Source of the DNA: Roseinatronobacter bogoriensis DSM 18756 | Lineage (GTDB): Bacteria > Pseudomonadota > Alphaproteobacteria > Rhodobacterales > Rhodobacteraceae | Length of the DNA: 64,000 bases | Assembly: GCF_004366635.1 (NCBI RefSeq) | Contig: NZ_SORN01000002.1 | Span: 310,001-374,000 of the forward strand | Direction of reading: 5' to 3' | Part shown: piece by piece, positions 32,704 to 41,066 of the stretch | How the letters are laid out: every line of letters starts with the position of its first letter | How positions within the stretch are numbered: the first letter of the stretch is position 1 | Notes under the pieces: generated by a model | What the model saw: the letters and a program-made list of their open reading frames with translations, nothing else | Database searches by the model: none | What the model was told of the DNA's origin: nothing | Made by a program: the position numbers and the translations under genes

Positions 32704-32747
32704 TTTCCGCACACCATATATGGTAGGCACAATCAAAAGTGCGGAAA
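32704..32747. promoter_or_regulatory. nested dyads upstream of the YbjN gene
   Basis: TTTCCGCAC (32704-32712) and GTGCGGAAA (32739-32747) are a perfect 9-bp inverted repeat; inside, ACCATATATGGT (32713-32724) is a perfect 12-bp palindrome. They lie 60-100 bp before the start codon in an AT-rich spacer, a position suited to operator sites. Confidence 0.4.
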
Positions 32748-32807
32748 TTTGTAGCGGTCCTTACTGTGTCTTGCGGTGCAAGACCCAACCAACACAAAGA
32801 GGCGGGT

Positions 32808-33311
32808 ATGTCAGCAGCAGAATTTTTTCTTTCATCCGACAGCCTTCATCCTATCGACATGGTCGAAACCCTTGCCGAACATCACGCTTGGGATTTCGAC
32901 CGCATGAACGAAGACCAGATCGCCATGGCGGTCGAGGGGCAATGGCGCACCTATTCCATAAGTCTGGCACTTGCCCCGCGCGAAAACATGTTGCGGCTGG
33001 TCTGCACCTTCGAAATGGACCCGCCCGAAGCGGCAATGCCTGCACTTTATGAAACACTCAGCCGCGCCAATGACATGGTCTGGTCAGGGGCGTTCAGCTT
33101 TTGGGAAACACAGCGCCTGATGGTCTGGCGCTACGGCCTGTTTCTAGCCGAAGATCAACCCGCAGATATAGACCAGATCGAGCGTATGATTACCGCTGCC
33201 CTCATGGCGTCAGAGCGGTTTTACCCAGCTTTTCAGCTTGTTGCATGGGCGGATCATAGCCCGACAGCGGCGCTGGATATGGCACTTGCCGAGGCGGTCG
33301 GCCGCGCATAA
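32808..33311 (+). CDS. YbjN-domain protein
   Basis: 167 residues: 'HPIDMVETLAEHHAWDFDRMNEDQIAMAVEG' opening, then 'YSISLALAPRENMLRLVCTFEM' and 'RLMVWRYGLFLAEDQ', the pattern of the YbjN / type III secretion chaperone-like fold. The function of YbjN is unclear; E. coli YbjN influences motility and stress phenotypes. ATG 32808 follows AAAGAGGCGGGT; an in-frame extension to 32739 lies inside the dyad region and is unlikely. Position 72 bp before proC suggests possible cotranscription. Confidence 0.75.
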   Translation: MSAAEFFLSSDSLHPIDMVETLAEHHAWDFDRMNEDQIAMAVEGQWRTYSISLALAPRENMLRLVCTFEMDPPEAAMPALYETLSRANDMVWSGAFSFWETQRLMVWRYGLFLAEDQPADIDQIERMITAALMASERFYPAFQLVAWADHSPTAALDMALAEAVGRA

Positions 33312-33382
33312 CCCCCCGCGCCCCCTTGACCCTCTGACGTCCCGGCGTAACAAAGGGACAGCTCAGAACAGGGATAGCGCGA

Positions 33383-34195
33383 ATGGAATTTGACCAGATT
33401 GCCCGCAATGGCATGGTTCTTCTTGGTTGTGGGAAAATGGGTTCAGCGATGCTGGAAGGCTGGCTTGCCCGTGGTGTGTCAGCAGACTCAGTGTACGTAA
33501 TTGACCCAGCCCCATCGGACTGGCTTCGCAGCACCGGGGTAAATCTGAACACGGCCTTGCCTCCATCGCCCGCTGTGGCCATTCTGGCCGTAAAGCCCCA
33601 GATGATGGGCGATGCCCTGCCGCAGCTTCAGGCTTTTGGAAACAGCACGACATTGTTCATCTCGATCGCGGCTGGAACATCGCTGGCGCGGTTTTCTGAG
33701 GTTCTTGGCGCGGGCACCCCGATCATCCGCGCAATGCCGAACACGCCCGCGGCGGTTGGCTGTGGAATCACCGCGCTGATCGGCAATGCCAGCACGTCAG
33801 AGGATGACATGGCACTGGCCGAAACCTTGCTTGCAGCCGTTGGCACAACTGTAAGATTACAAGACGAATCGCAGATGGATGCCGTAACAGGGCTGTCCGG
33901 CTCTGGCCCCGCTTATGTGTTTCATATGATAGAGGCGATGGCGCAAGCCGGCGAGGCCGAAGGGCTTGCTCCTGACCTGGCCATGCAGCTTGCGCGCGCC
34001 ACGGTGATTGGTGCCGGTCAACTTGCCGCCGGGTCTGACCAGACAGCCGAACAATTACGCATCAATGTCACCAGCCCCAAAGGCACGACGGCCGCCGCGC
34101 TGGAGGTCTTGATGGACAGCGACACCGGCCTACCGCCGCTGATGACACGCGCCATTGCCGCTGCCGCTGCGCGTTCGCGGGAACTGGCACAATGA
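33383..34195 (+). CDS. proC: pyrroline-5-carboxylate reductase
   Basis: Last step of proline synthesis, NAD(P)H-dependent. 270 residues: Rossmann motif 'LLGCGKMGSAMLEGWL', 'RAMPNTPAAVGCGITALIGN' and the C-terminal signature 'DAVTGLSGSGPAYVFHMIEAMAQAGEAEGL'. Full length and intact. Its stop overlaps the start of the CsaA-like gene (ATGA). Confidence 0.96.
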   Translation: MEFDQIARNGMVLLGCGKMGSAMLEGWLARGVSADSVYVIDPAPSDWLRSTGVNLNTALPPSPAVAILAVKPQMMGDALPQLQAFGNSTTLFISIAAGTSLARFSEVLGAGTPIIRAMPNTPAAVGCGITALIGNASTSEDDMALAETLLAAVGTTVRLQDESQMDAVTGLSGSGPAYVFHMIEAMAQAGEAEGLAPDLAMQLARATVIGAGQLAAGSDQTAEQLRINVTSPKGTTAAALEVLMDSDTGLPPLMTRAIAAAAARSRELAQ

Positions 34196-34533
34196 CGGCA
34201 CAGATCAGCTTTGATGATTTCCTGAAGGTCGATATCCGCGCAGGGACAGTCACCCGCGCCGAAGCTTTCCCCGAGGCGCGTAAGCCTGCAATCAAACTCT
34301 GGATAGATTTCGGCCCGGAGATTGGCATCAAGAAATCATCCGCCCAGATTGCGGCGCTCTATACGCCCGAAGATCTGGTGGGGCGCATGGTGATGGCTGT
34401 TGTTAATTTCCCACCGCGACAGATCGGGCCATTCATGTCCGAAGTGCTGGTGGTTGGGGCCAGCGACAAGCAGGGGCAGATTACACTGATGGCCCCCGAC
34501 CATGACGTGCCCCCCGGCGCGCGTCTGCATTGA
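34192..34533 (+). CDS. csaA: CsaA-like tRNA-binding-domain protein
   Basis: 113-residue OB-fold protein ('FLKVDIRAGTVTRAEAFPEARKPAIKLWIDFG', 'KKSSAQI', 'VNFPPRQIGPFMSEVLVVGA'), the compact stand-alone form of the EMAP/Trbp111 domain that binds tRNA and has chaperone-like effects in Bacillus. Sits between proC and a hydroxyacid dehydrogenase with tight spacing, suggesting one operon. Confidence 0.88.
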   Translation: MTAQISFDDFLKVDIRAGTVTRAEAFPEARKPAIKLWIDFGPEIGIKKSSAQIAALYTPEDLVGRMVMAVVNFPPRQIGPFMSEVLVVGASDKQGQITLMAPDHDVPPGARLH

Positions 34534-34544
34534 GGCAAGTTGAA

Positions 34545-35498
34545 ATGAGCGAATTATACATCACCCGCACCCTGCCCGACAAAGTTCTGCGTGCAGCAGA
34601 GGCGCATTTCAACGTGACCCTGCGGGCGCAAACCACCCCGCTGAAGAAAGGCGAAATGCGCGCCGCGCTTGTCCTGTATGATGTGGTGATCCCGACCTTG
34701 GGCGACATGTTCGCAGCCGATGTGTTCGAGGGGATGGAGGATGCGCGCTGCCGCCTGTTGGCGAATTTCGGTGTGGGATATAACCATATCGACGTTGCGG
34801 CGGCCCGCGCAGCAGGCATTGCCGTGACCAATACCCCCGGCGCTGTGACCGATGCGACCGCCGATATTGCCCTGATGCTGATGCTGATGTCTGCGCGCCG
34901 CGCTGCTGAAGGTGAACGCCTTGTGCGCGCAGGCAAATGGACCGGATGGCACCCGACCCAGATGTTGGGTCTGCATCTGGGTGGCAAGACCTGCGGCATT
35001 GTCGGCATGGGCCGAATTGGTCAGGCAATCGCTCGGCGGGCACATTTCGGGCTGGGCATGGATGTGATTTATCACAATCGCTCGGCCAAATCTCTGGACA
35101 TGCCCGCGCGTCAGGTCGGCTCTCTCGAAGAGCTTTTGGGCGCGGCGGATTGCGTTGTGCTGGCGGTACCGGGTGGCAGCGAGACACGCCATCTGATTGG
35201 CGCGAAAGAGCTTTCGGCAATGCGCCCGCATGCCCATTTGATCAATATCGCCCGTGGAGATGTGATTGAAGAAGCGGCCCTGATCGCTGCGCTTGAAAGC
35301 GGCAAAATCGGGGGGGCGGGGCTGGATGTCTATGAAAAGGAACCGCAGGTTCCCGAAGCCTTGCGGAAGCTGCAGAATGTGACGCTGTTGCCGCATCTGG
35401 GCACAGCCGCATTGGATGTGCGCGAGGAGATGGGCTTGATGGCTGTCGAGAATGCCATCGCGCATATCCAAGGGCGCGCGCTGATCAATCCGGTCTGA
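34545..35498 (+). CDS. D-isomer-specific 2-hydroxyacid dehydrogenase (glyoxylate/hydroxypyruvate reductase-like)
   Basis: 317 residues. NAD-binding 'GIVGMGRIGQAIARRA', the catalytic Arg in 'NIARGDVIEEAAL', the Glu in the 'DVYEKEPQVPEAL' region and the His in 'LLPHLGTA'. N-terminal substrate domain 'LANFGVGYNHIDVAAARAAGIAVTNTPGAVTDATAD'-like. Similar to GyaR/glyoxylate reductases; that would fit use of glycolate from gph, but this is only inference. I use ATG 34545 with GAGG upstream; a TTG at 34530 is possible. Confidence 0.85.
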   Translation: MSELYITRTLPDKVLRAAEAHFNVTLRAQTTPLKKGEMRAALVLYDVVIPTLGDMFAADVFEGMEDARCRLLANFGVGYNHIDVAAARAAGIAVTNTPGAVTDATADIALMLMLMSARRAAEGERLVRAGKWTGWHPTQMLGLHLGGKTCGIVGMGRIGQAIARRAHFGLGMDVIYHNRSAKSLDMPARQVGSLEELLGAADCVVLAVPGGSETRHLIGAKELSAMRPHAHLINIARGDVIEEAALIAALESGKIGGAGLDVYEKEPQVPEALRKLQNVTLLPHLGTAALDVREEMGLMAVENAIAHIQGRALINPV

Positions 35499-35561
35499 TG
35501 CTGTAATCTGATTTTTTCACCATGCGGAAAACCATTTCATTTTGACATGTTGCTGGACAGC

Positions 35562-35589
35562 AAAAAGGGGGCCAGACGGCCCCCTTTTT
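35562..35589. terminator. bidirectional terminator between convergent genes
   Basis: AAAAAGGGGGCC (35562-35573), loop AGAC, GGCCCCCTTTTT (35578-35589). Symmetrical A/T tails let it end both the plus-strand dehydrogenase transcript and the minus-strand pepF transcript. Confidence 0.93.
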
Positions 35590-35610
35590 CATCGGGTCAT
35601 TCGCGGAAGA

Positions 35611-37416
35611 TTACTCCATCGCTTCCAATTCATCGATGAAGCCTGCAATCATTTCTAGCCCCTTGTCCCAGAAGGCAGGATCAGACGCATCCAGCCCGAA
35701 GGGCGCGAGCAGGTCTTTGTGATGCTTGGACCCGCCAGCGGAAAGCAACTCGAAATACTTTTCCTCAAACCCTTCGGGCGCATCTTCATACGCTGCATAA
35801 AGTGCGTTCACCAAGCCGTCACCGAAAGCATAGGCATAGACATAAAACGGTGAATGCACGAAATGCGGGATATAGGCCCAGAACGATTCATACCCGTCCA
35901 TGTAGTCAAACACTGGCCCAAGGCTTTCGGCCTGCACGCTCATCCATAGCGCGTTGATATCTTCCGGCGTCAATTCCCCGCCACGGCGCGCATCGTGCAA
36001 TTTGCACTCAAAGTCATAAAACGCAATCTGGCGCACAACTGTATTGATCATGTCCTCGACCTTGTCAGCAAGCAAGACCTTGCGTTCGGCCTGTGACTTT
36101 GCATTGGCCAGCATCCGCCGAAAGGTCAGCATCTCGCCAAAGACGGACGCGGTTTCCGCCAGTGTCAGGGGTGTAGAAGACAGTAATTCCCCCTGCCCGG
36201 CCGCAAGCCGCTGGTGCACACCATGCCCCAGTTCATGCGCCAGCGTCATCACATCGCGCGGTTTGCCCAGATAGTTGAGCATCACATAGGGGTGCGCTTC
36301 GGTCACTGTGGGGTGCGCAAATGCGCCCGGTGCCTTGCCGGGTTTGACCGCAGCATCAATCCAGCCTTGGGTAAAGAACGGCTCTGTCAGTTCGGCCAGC
36401 TTGGGCGAAAAGCCTGTATAGGCTTCCATCACTGTGGCGCGGGCTTCATCCCAACTGATCTTGCGCGGCGCTTCCATTGGCAAAGGGGCGTTGCGGTCCC
36501 AGATTTCCAATGTCTCCAGCCCCAGCCATTTGGCTTTTAGCGCGTAGTAACGGTGGCTCAGGCGCGGATAGGCGGCCACGACAGAATTGCGCAGGGCCTC
36601 GACCACCTCGGGTTCTACATGATTGGCCAGATGGCGCGCGGTTTGTGGCGTGGGCATCTTGCGCCAGCGGTCTTCGATTTCCTTTTCCTTGGCAAGCGTG
36701 TTGTGCACGCGGGCAAAGAGCTTGATGTTCTTGCCAAACACCTCGGCCAGCGCGCGGGCCCCCGCTTCGCGGCGCGCTCGGTCGGCATCTGTCAACAGGT
36801 TCAGCGTGGCTTCCAGACCCAGCGGTTCTTCTTCGCCAGCAACCTCGAATTCCAGCCCGGCCATTGTTTCGTCGAACAGGCGGTTCCATGCGGCGGCCCC
36901 GACTGTCGACTGGTCATGCAGGAATTTCTCCAGCTCATCCGATAGCTGATAGGGCCGCATGGCACGCATACGTTCAAACACAGTGCGGTAGCGCGCAAGA
37001 TCGGCATTCGCGGCCAGCAACGCCTCGAATGTTGCATCGTCAATACGGTTCATTTCCAGCGAAAAGAACACCAGCGGAGTGGTCGCAACGGTCACCCTGT
37101 CCTGTGCATCAGACAGAAATTTAGCGCGCTCGGGATCAATCGAGTTCTGGTAATAGCGCAATCCTGCATAGGACATCAGGCGTCCGGCGATGATGTCGAT
37201 CTTCTCATAACGGCGCACGCAGTCCAGCATTCCTGCGGCATCAAGTTGCGCAAGCTTGCCTTCATAGGTTCTCGCAAAATCTGCGCATTCCGTTTCAAGA
37301 AAATCAAAATCGCGCGCCAGTTCGGGCGCATCGGGCGCGGTATATAGCGCGCTCAGATCCCAGTCGGGCAAGTCGCCAAATTCAGTTGTCGTGCAGCTTT
37401 GCTGATCGAGGGCCAT
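35611..37416 (-). CDS. pepF: oligoendopeptidase F
   Basis: Cytoplasmic M3-family zinc metallopeptidase that cleaves short peptides. 601 residues; zinc motif HELGH at H394/E395/H398 ('TLAHELGHGVHQRLA'), third ligand Glu further down in 'LAETASVFGEML'. The last 100 residues ('SFWAYIPHFVHSPFYVYAYAFGDGLVNALY') are typical. Third in line after anmK and the DUF4389 gene on the minus strand. Confidence 0.93.
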   Translation of the reverse strand: MALDQQSCTTTEFGDLPDWDLSALYTAPDAPELARDFDFLETECADFARTYEGKLAQLDAAGMLDCVRRYEKIDIIAGRLMSYAGLRYYQNSIDPERAKFLSDAQDRVTVATTPLVFFSLEMNRIDDATFEALLAANADLARYRTVFERMRAMRPYQLSDELEKFLHDQSTVGAAAWNRLFDETMAGLEFEVAGEEEPLGLEATLNLLTDADRARREAGARALAEVFGKNIKLFARVHNTLAKEKEIEDRWRKMPTPQTARHLANHVEPEVVEALRNSVVAAYPRLSHRYYALKAKWLGLETLEIWDRNAPLPMEAPRKISWDEARATVMEAYTGFSPKLAELTEPFFTQGWIDAAVKPGKAPGAFAHPTVTEAHPYVMLNYLGKPRDVMTLAHELGHGVHQRLAAGQGELLSSTPLTLAETASVFGEMLTFRRMLANAKSQAERKVLLADKVEDMINTVVRQIAFYDFECKLHDARRGGELTPEDINALWMSVQAESLGPVFDYMDGYESFWAYIPHFVHSPFYVYAYAFGDGLVNALYAAYEDAPEGFEEKYFELLSAGGSKHHKDLLAPFGLDASDPAFWDKGLEMIAGFIDELEAME

Positions 37417-37478
37417 AAGTCTTCTCCGCTAAGGTTACGCAGAACACTTAGGTCGCATCCTGTCCGCCCGCAACCGCT

Positions 37479-37766
37479 TCAGCCCAACTCCTTGAAGGGC
37501 CAGGGCTTGGCGTCGCTGGAAATCGACAGATAACGTGCGGCCTTGGCCACCCAATCACCCACCAGACACCCGAATTCGGCAAGGCGTTCATTCGGGTTAC
37601 GGTTGTCGATCAGAACAATGATGAACTGGATACAGGCGATCAGGAACAGGATGGATTGCGCAATCGACACCATCGCCGCTAGGATCAGCATATAGACAAG
37701 CCGCTTCCAAAGCTCTTCTTCAGGGCGGAATGTCGCGTCGGACTGGTTCATATCACTTTCAGACAT
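37479..37766 (-). CDS. DUF4389 membrane protein
   Basis: 95 residues beginning MSESDMNQSD, with a GGAGG ribosome site 5-8 bases before ATG 37766. After an acidic start ('FRPEEELWKRLVYM') it has a long hydrophobic region of about 35 residues ('LILAAMVSIAQSILFLIACIQFIIVLI') and then 'NERLAEFGCLVGDWVAKAARYLS', which is the DUF4389 pattern. Function unknown. It starts 20 bp after the anmK stop. Confidence 0.8.
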   Translation of the reverse strand: MSESDMNQSDATFRPEEELWKRLVYMLILAAMVSIAQSILFLIACIQFIIVLIDNRNPNERLAEFGCLVGDWVAKAARYLSISSDAKPWPFKELG

Positions 37767-37786
37767 CGCTACCTCCATCAGGAAAA

Positions 37787-38878
37787 TCACGGCGTGCTGA
37801 TCTGCCCCCCACCGACCGCCGCCGCGACCCCTGTTGTCGACGGGCAGGAGGTAGGAAGGCCGCGCGCCACGCGCATGGCCAGATAAGCGAAAGCTTGCGC
37901 CTCGATCATGTCGCCGTCAAGGCCAACCGACTCAACAGGCAGAACAGGACAAGGCAGATGGGCAGCGATCCGCGCCATCAGATCGCTGTTATGTCGCCCC
38001 CCGCCACAAACCAGCACCCGCGCGGGCATTTCGGGCATATGGTCAAACCCGGCCCCCACGGCTGCGGCACAGCATTCGCTTAGCGTTGCCAGCGCATCTG
38101 CATCTGACAGATGCGCCACGCGCGCCAGCATATCCGCAAAGCCGCGATCAAGCGATTTTGGGGGCATTCGGAAGAAGAAAGGCTCTTGCAAAAAGGCGTC
38201 GACAATGGCGTGGTCCACCATACCGCTGGCCGCAAGCGCGCCACCTTCATCGAGGGCGCGCCCCAGCCGTATGTTGCATAGGTCATCCATTGGCGCATTG
38301 GCGGGGCCTGTGTCAAAAGCCAGCAAGGCGCCCTGCTCTTCTGGTTTTGCCTTGCGCGGGTCCACCCAGGTGACATTGCCAACCCCGCCAAGGTTCAGAA
38401 AGACCAGCGGCGCCTCGGCCTTGATATGTTGCGCAAGGGCGAAATGATAGAACGGGGCTAGTGGCGCGCCCTGCCCGCCAAGCTTCACGTCGGATGTGCG
38501 AAAATCCCACACCACCGGATAGCCAGCGACCAGTGCAAGTACGGCGCCCGACCCGGCCTGATGCGTGCCGCGTCCGCGGGGGTCATGCGCCAGAGTCTGG
38601 CCATGAAAACCAGCAAGTTCAATACCGTCGAAGCGGGCCATAATTTCGGCATGGGCAGTCTCGATGATCTCGGACACCTCCTCGAGTTCGGGCACATCGG
38701 GCCAACAGCCCATCACGGTGCGCAACAGGCCACGCTCTTCTTCGGTATAGGGCCGAAAAGAGGTTGGACCAAAAGCGCGGATCACCTCTCCATCTGTTTC
38801 CAGAACCGCCGCATCGACCCCGTCAAACGAAGTGCCCGACATCAGCCCCAGCACGCGCTTGAATTCACTTTTCAACAT
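37787..38878 (-). CDS. anmK: anhydro-N-acetylmuramic acid kinase
   Basis: Phosphorylates and opens anhydroMurNAc during cell-wall recycling. 363 residues: 'RVLGLMSGTSFDGVDAAVLETDG' at the start, 'GFHGQTLAHDPRGRGTHQAG' in the active-site region, 'NLGGVGNVTWV' and 'DTGPANAPMDDL'. All are family landmarks. Divergent from tyrS with only about 65 bp between starts. Confidence 0.95.
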   Translation of the reverse strand: MLKSEFKRVLGLMSGTSFDGVDAAVLETDGEVIRAFGPTSFRPYTEEERGLLRTVMGCWPDVPELEEVSEIIETAHAEIMARFDGIELAGFHGQTLAHDPRGRGTHQAGSGAVLALVAGYPVVWDFRTSDVKLGGQGAPLAPFYHFALAQHIKAEAPLVFLNLGGVGNVTWVDPRKAKPEEQGALLAFDTGPANAPMDDLCNIRLGRALDEGGALAASGMVDHAIVDAFLQEPFFFRMPPKSLDRGFADMLARVAHLSDADALATLSECCAAAVGAGFDHMPEMPARVLVCGGGRHNSDLMARIAAHLPCPVLPVESVGLDGDMIEAQAFAYLAMRVARGLPTSCPSTTGVAAAVGGGQISTP

Positions 38879-38942
38879 GGGCTTTCCCTTGACACCTTGC
38901 GACGATATAGAACGCGCATTCTGCCAGCCGGGACAAGCGAAA

Positions 38943-40193
38943 ATGACCTACACGCCAAAATCAGATTTCATCCTCACGATGCAGGAGCGTGGCTTTCTGG
39001 CCGATTGCACCGACCTGCAGGGCCTGGACGAGGCACTGATCAAGGGCGTTGTCCCTGCCTATATTGGTTATGACGCCACTGCAAAATCGCTGCATGTAGG
39101 GCATTTGCTGAATATCATGGTGCTGCGCTGGTTCCAGAAAACGGGCCACAAACCGATCACATTGATGGGCGGCGGCACGACCAAGGTGGGCGACCCGTCT
39201 TTCCGGTCCGAAGAGCGCCCGCTGCTGGACGCGGCAGCGATTGATAGCAATATCAACGGAATGCAGCAGGTTTTCGCAAAATACCTGACCTATGGTGACG
39301 GCCCGGCCGATGCGATCATGCTGAATAATGCCGAATGGCTGGACGGGCTGAACTACCTGGATTTCCTGCGCGATGTGGGGCGGCATTTCTCGGTCAACCG
39401 GATGCTGAGCTTTGAGTCGGTCAAGTCGCGGCTGGACCGTGAACAGTCGCTCAGTTTTCTTGAATTCAACTACATGATCCTGCAAGCCTATGATTTTGTA
39501 GAGATTTACCGCCGCCACGGCTGCCTGTTGCAGATGGGCGGGTCGGACCAGTGGGGCAATATTGTCAACGGGATCGACCTTGCCCGCCGCATCGCTGATG
39601 CCGAGATTTTCGGACTGACAACGCCGCTTCTGACCACTTCGGACGGGCGGAAAATGGGCAAATCGCAAGGTGGGGCGATCTGGCTCAATGCCGATATGCT
39701 CTCGCCCTATGAATTCTGGCAGTTCTGGCGCAACACCACAGATGCCGATGTCGGGCGTTTTCTGAAGCTATACACCGAACTGCCGGTGGCAGAATGCGAC
39801 CGCCTTGGCGCGCTGCAAGGCTCCGAGATCAACGCGGCAAAAATCATTCTGGCCAATGAAGTCACCACACTGTGCCACGGGCCAGAGGCTGCCCAGACAG
39901 CCGAGGCGACCGCGCGCGATGTGTTTGAGAAGGGGGGTTTGGGTGAGGATTTGCCGACACTAACCCTCGATCACGATGAGTTGGCCGAAGGGCTTTCGGT
40001 TGCGCAACTCTTCGTGCGCGCGGGTCTGGCGAAATCGGGCAAGGATGCCAAGCGCCTGATCGCCGAAGGGGGCGCAAAACTCAATGATCAGCCGGTCACA
40101 GATGCGGGACACATGATTGGCATGCAGGACCTGAAGGAACCGCTGAAACTGACAGCAGGGAAGAAACGCCATGCATTGGTGACGCGCGGCTGA
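38943..40193 (+). CDS. tyrS: tyrosyl-tRNA synthetase
   Basis: Class I synthetase, 416 residues. HIGH motif as 'HVGHLLNIMVL' near residue 52, the tyrosine-binding 'QMGGSDQWGNIVNG', KMSKS-equivalent 'DGRKMGKSQGG', and a C-terminal S4 domain ('LFVRAGLAKSGKDAKRLIAEGGAKLNDQ'). The start at ATG 38943 (MTYTPKSDF) fits the family; the extension to 38832 overlaps the anmK start. Confidence 0.96.
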   Translation: MTYTPKSDFILTMQERGFLADCTDLQGLDEALIKGVVPAYIGYDATAKSLHVGHLLNIMVLRWFQKTGHKPITLMGGGTTKVGDPSFRSEERPLLDAAAIDSNINGMQQVFAKYLTYGDGPADAIMLNNAEWLDGLNYLDFLRDVGRHFSVNRMLSFESVKSRLDREQSLSFLEFNYMILQAYDFVEIYRRHGCLLQMGGSDQWGNIVNGIDLARRIADAEIFGLTTPLLTTSDGRKMGKSQGGAIWLNADMLSPYEFWQFWRNTTDADVGRFLKLYTELPVAECDRLGALQGSEINAAKIILANEVTTLCHGPEAAQTAEATARDVFEKGGLGEDLPTLTLDHDELAEGLSVAQLFVRAGLAKSGKDAKRLIAEGGAKLNDQPVTDAGHMIGMQDLKEPLKLTAGKKRHALVTRG

Positions 40194-40275
40194 GCAAGCG
40201 TTTGAAAAACGGGCATATTTGCGACAGTTTTACCAACCCCACGATCACGTGACTTGTCATTCTGCGCCTTGGCGG

Positions 40276-40294
40276 GAATATGTTTAACATATTC
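40276..40294. promoter_or_regulatory. perfect 19-bp dyad upstream of the first L,D-transpeptidase
   Basis: GAATATGTT, central T, AACATATTC: arms match without error. It ends 22 bp before the start codon, next to TATAAT at 40296-40301. The position is that of a repressor site. No equivalent dyad precedes the second paralogue. Confidence 0.5.
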
Positions 40295-40316
40295 ATATAA
40301 TTCGGAGTGTGAGAGC

Positions 40317-40916
40317 ATGACCAAATTCAACCATTCACGACGCGCGATCCTGTCAACCGGCGCTATGGCACTGGGCGTCGTTGCGATGCCTTCGATCCTG
40401 CGCGCGACAGAGCTGCCAGAATACGAAGACGAGAATAATGTCAGGACCGCGCGCCGCAATGTGATGGGCTTTCGCAATCATGACTGGCGCGATCATTTCT
40501 CGAATCTGCGCCGGGGTGCGATTCTGTGTGATACGCATTCGCGCGCTGTGCATTTCTGGTCCGAAGATGAAAGCACTTATCTGGCCTACCCGACCTCTGT
40601 GCCAATGACTGAAGATTTTACCCGCCGCGGCATGACTGAGGTGACCCTGAAGCGCTACCAGCCAACGTGGATTCCGACACCGAACATGCGCAAGCGCGAC
40701 CCGTCGCTGCCTGAGCGCGTTGAGGGGGGCGACCCCAAGAACCCGATGGGCACACGCGCGATGAACCTGAGCTGGCAGTATTACCGTGTGCATGGAATCG
40801 ACGATCCCGCTAAGGTTGGGCGGCGCGCTTCGAATGGCTGTTTCGGGCTGATCAACGCCCATGTCGAAGAGCTTTATGAACTGGTCGAAGTCGGCACCCA
40901 GGTCCGTGTAATCTGA
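40317..40916 (+). CDS. L,D-transpeptidase (YkuD) family protein, Tat-exported, paralogue 1
   Basis: 199 residues. A twin-arginine-like signal ('SRRAILSTGAMALGVVAMPSILRA', about residues 7-30) and a YkuD-like catalytic end with His159 in 'YYRVHGIDDPAKVG' and Cys175 in 'RRASNGCFGL'. L,D-transpeptidases crosslink peptidoglycan stems or attach proteins to them in the periplasm. By my count 25 of the last 156 residues differ from the next gene. Preceded by ribosome site CGGAG and a 19-bp dyad. No LysM or other wall-binding domain, so this is a minimal enzyme. Confidence 0.85.
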   Translation: MTKFNHSRRAILSTGAMALGVVAMPSILRATELPEYEDENNVRTARRNVMGFRNHDWRDHFSNLRRGAILCDTHSRAVHFWSEDESTYLAYPTSVPMTEDFTRRGMTEVTLKRYQPTWIPTPNMRKRDPSLPERVEGGDPKNPMGTRAMNLSWQYYRVHGIDDPAKVGRRASNGCFGLINAHVEELYELVEVGTQVRVI

Positions 40917-40933
40917 CCAGTTTTGAACATTCC

Positions 40934-41019
40934 CGGCCTCGTGTTCGACCATCGAGGCTTGTCACCATCACGCAACACCGAGGCCGTTCCCACGGCCTCG
41001 TGACTTGATTAATTTTTTT
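40934..41019 (+). promoter_or_regulatory. attenuator-like set of competing stems between the two paralogues
   Basis: CGGCCTCGTG occurs twice (40934-40943 and 40993-41002). Between them are CGAGGC (40953-40958) and CGAGGCCG (40979-40986), both able to pair with either copy. The last pair (40979-40987 with 40992-41000) forms a 9-bp hairpin, and a T7 run follows at 41013-41019, which resembles a terminator with a slightly long gap. Alternative pairing is directly visible; regulation is inference. Confidence 0.45.
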
Positions 41020-41066
41020 GGGCGAACACATATAGACAAAAATCCAATGATTCGGAGAATTTGGAT

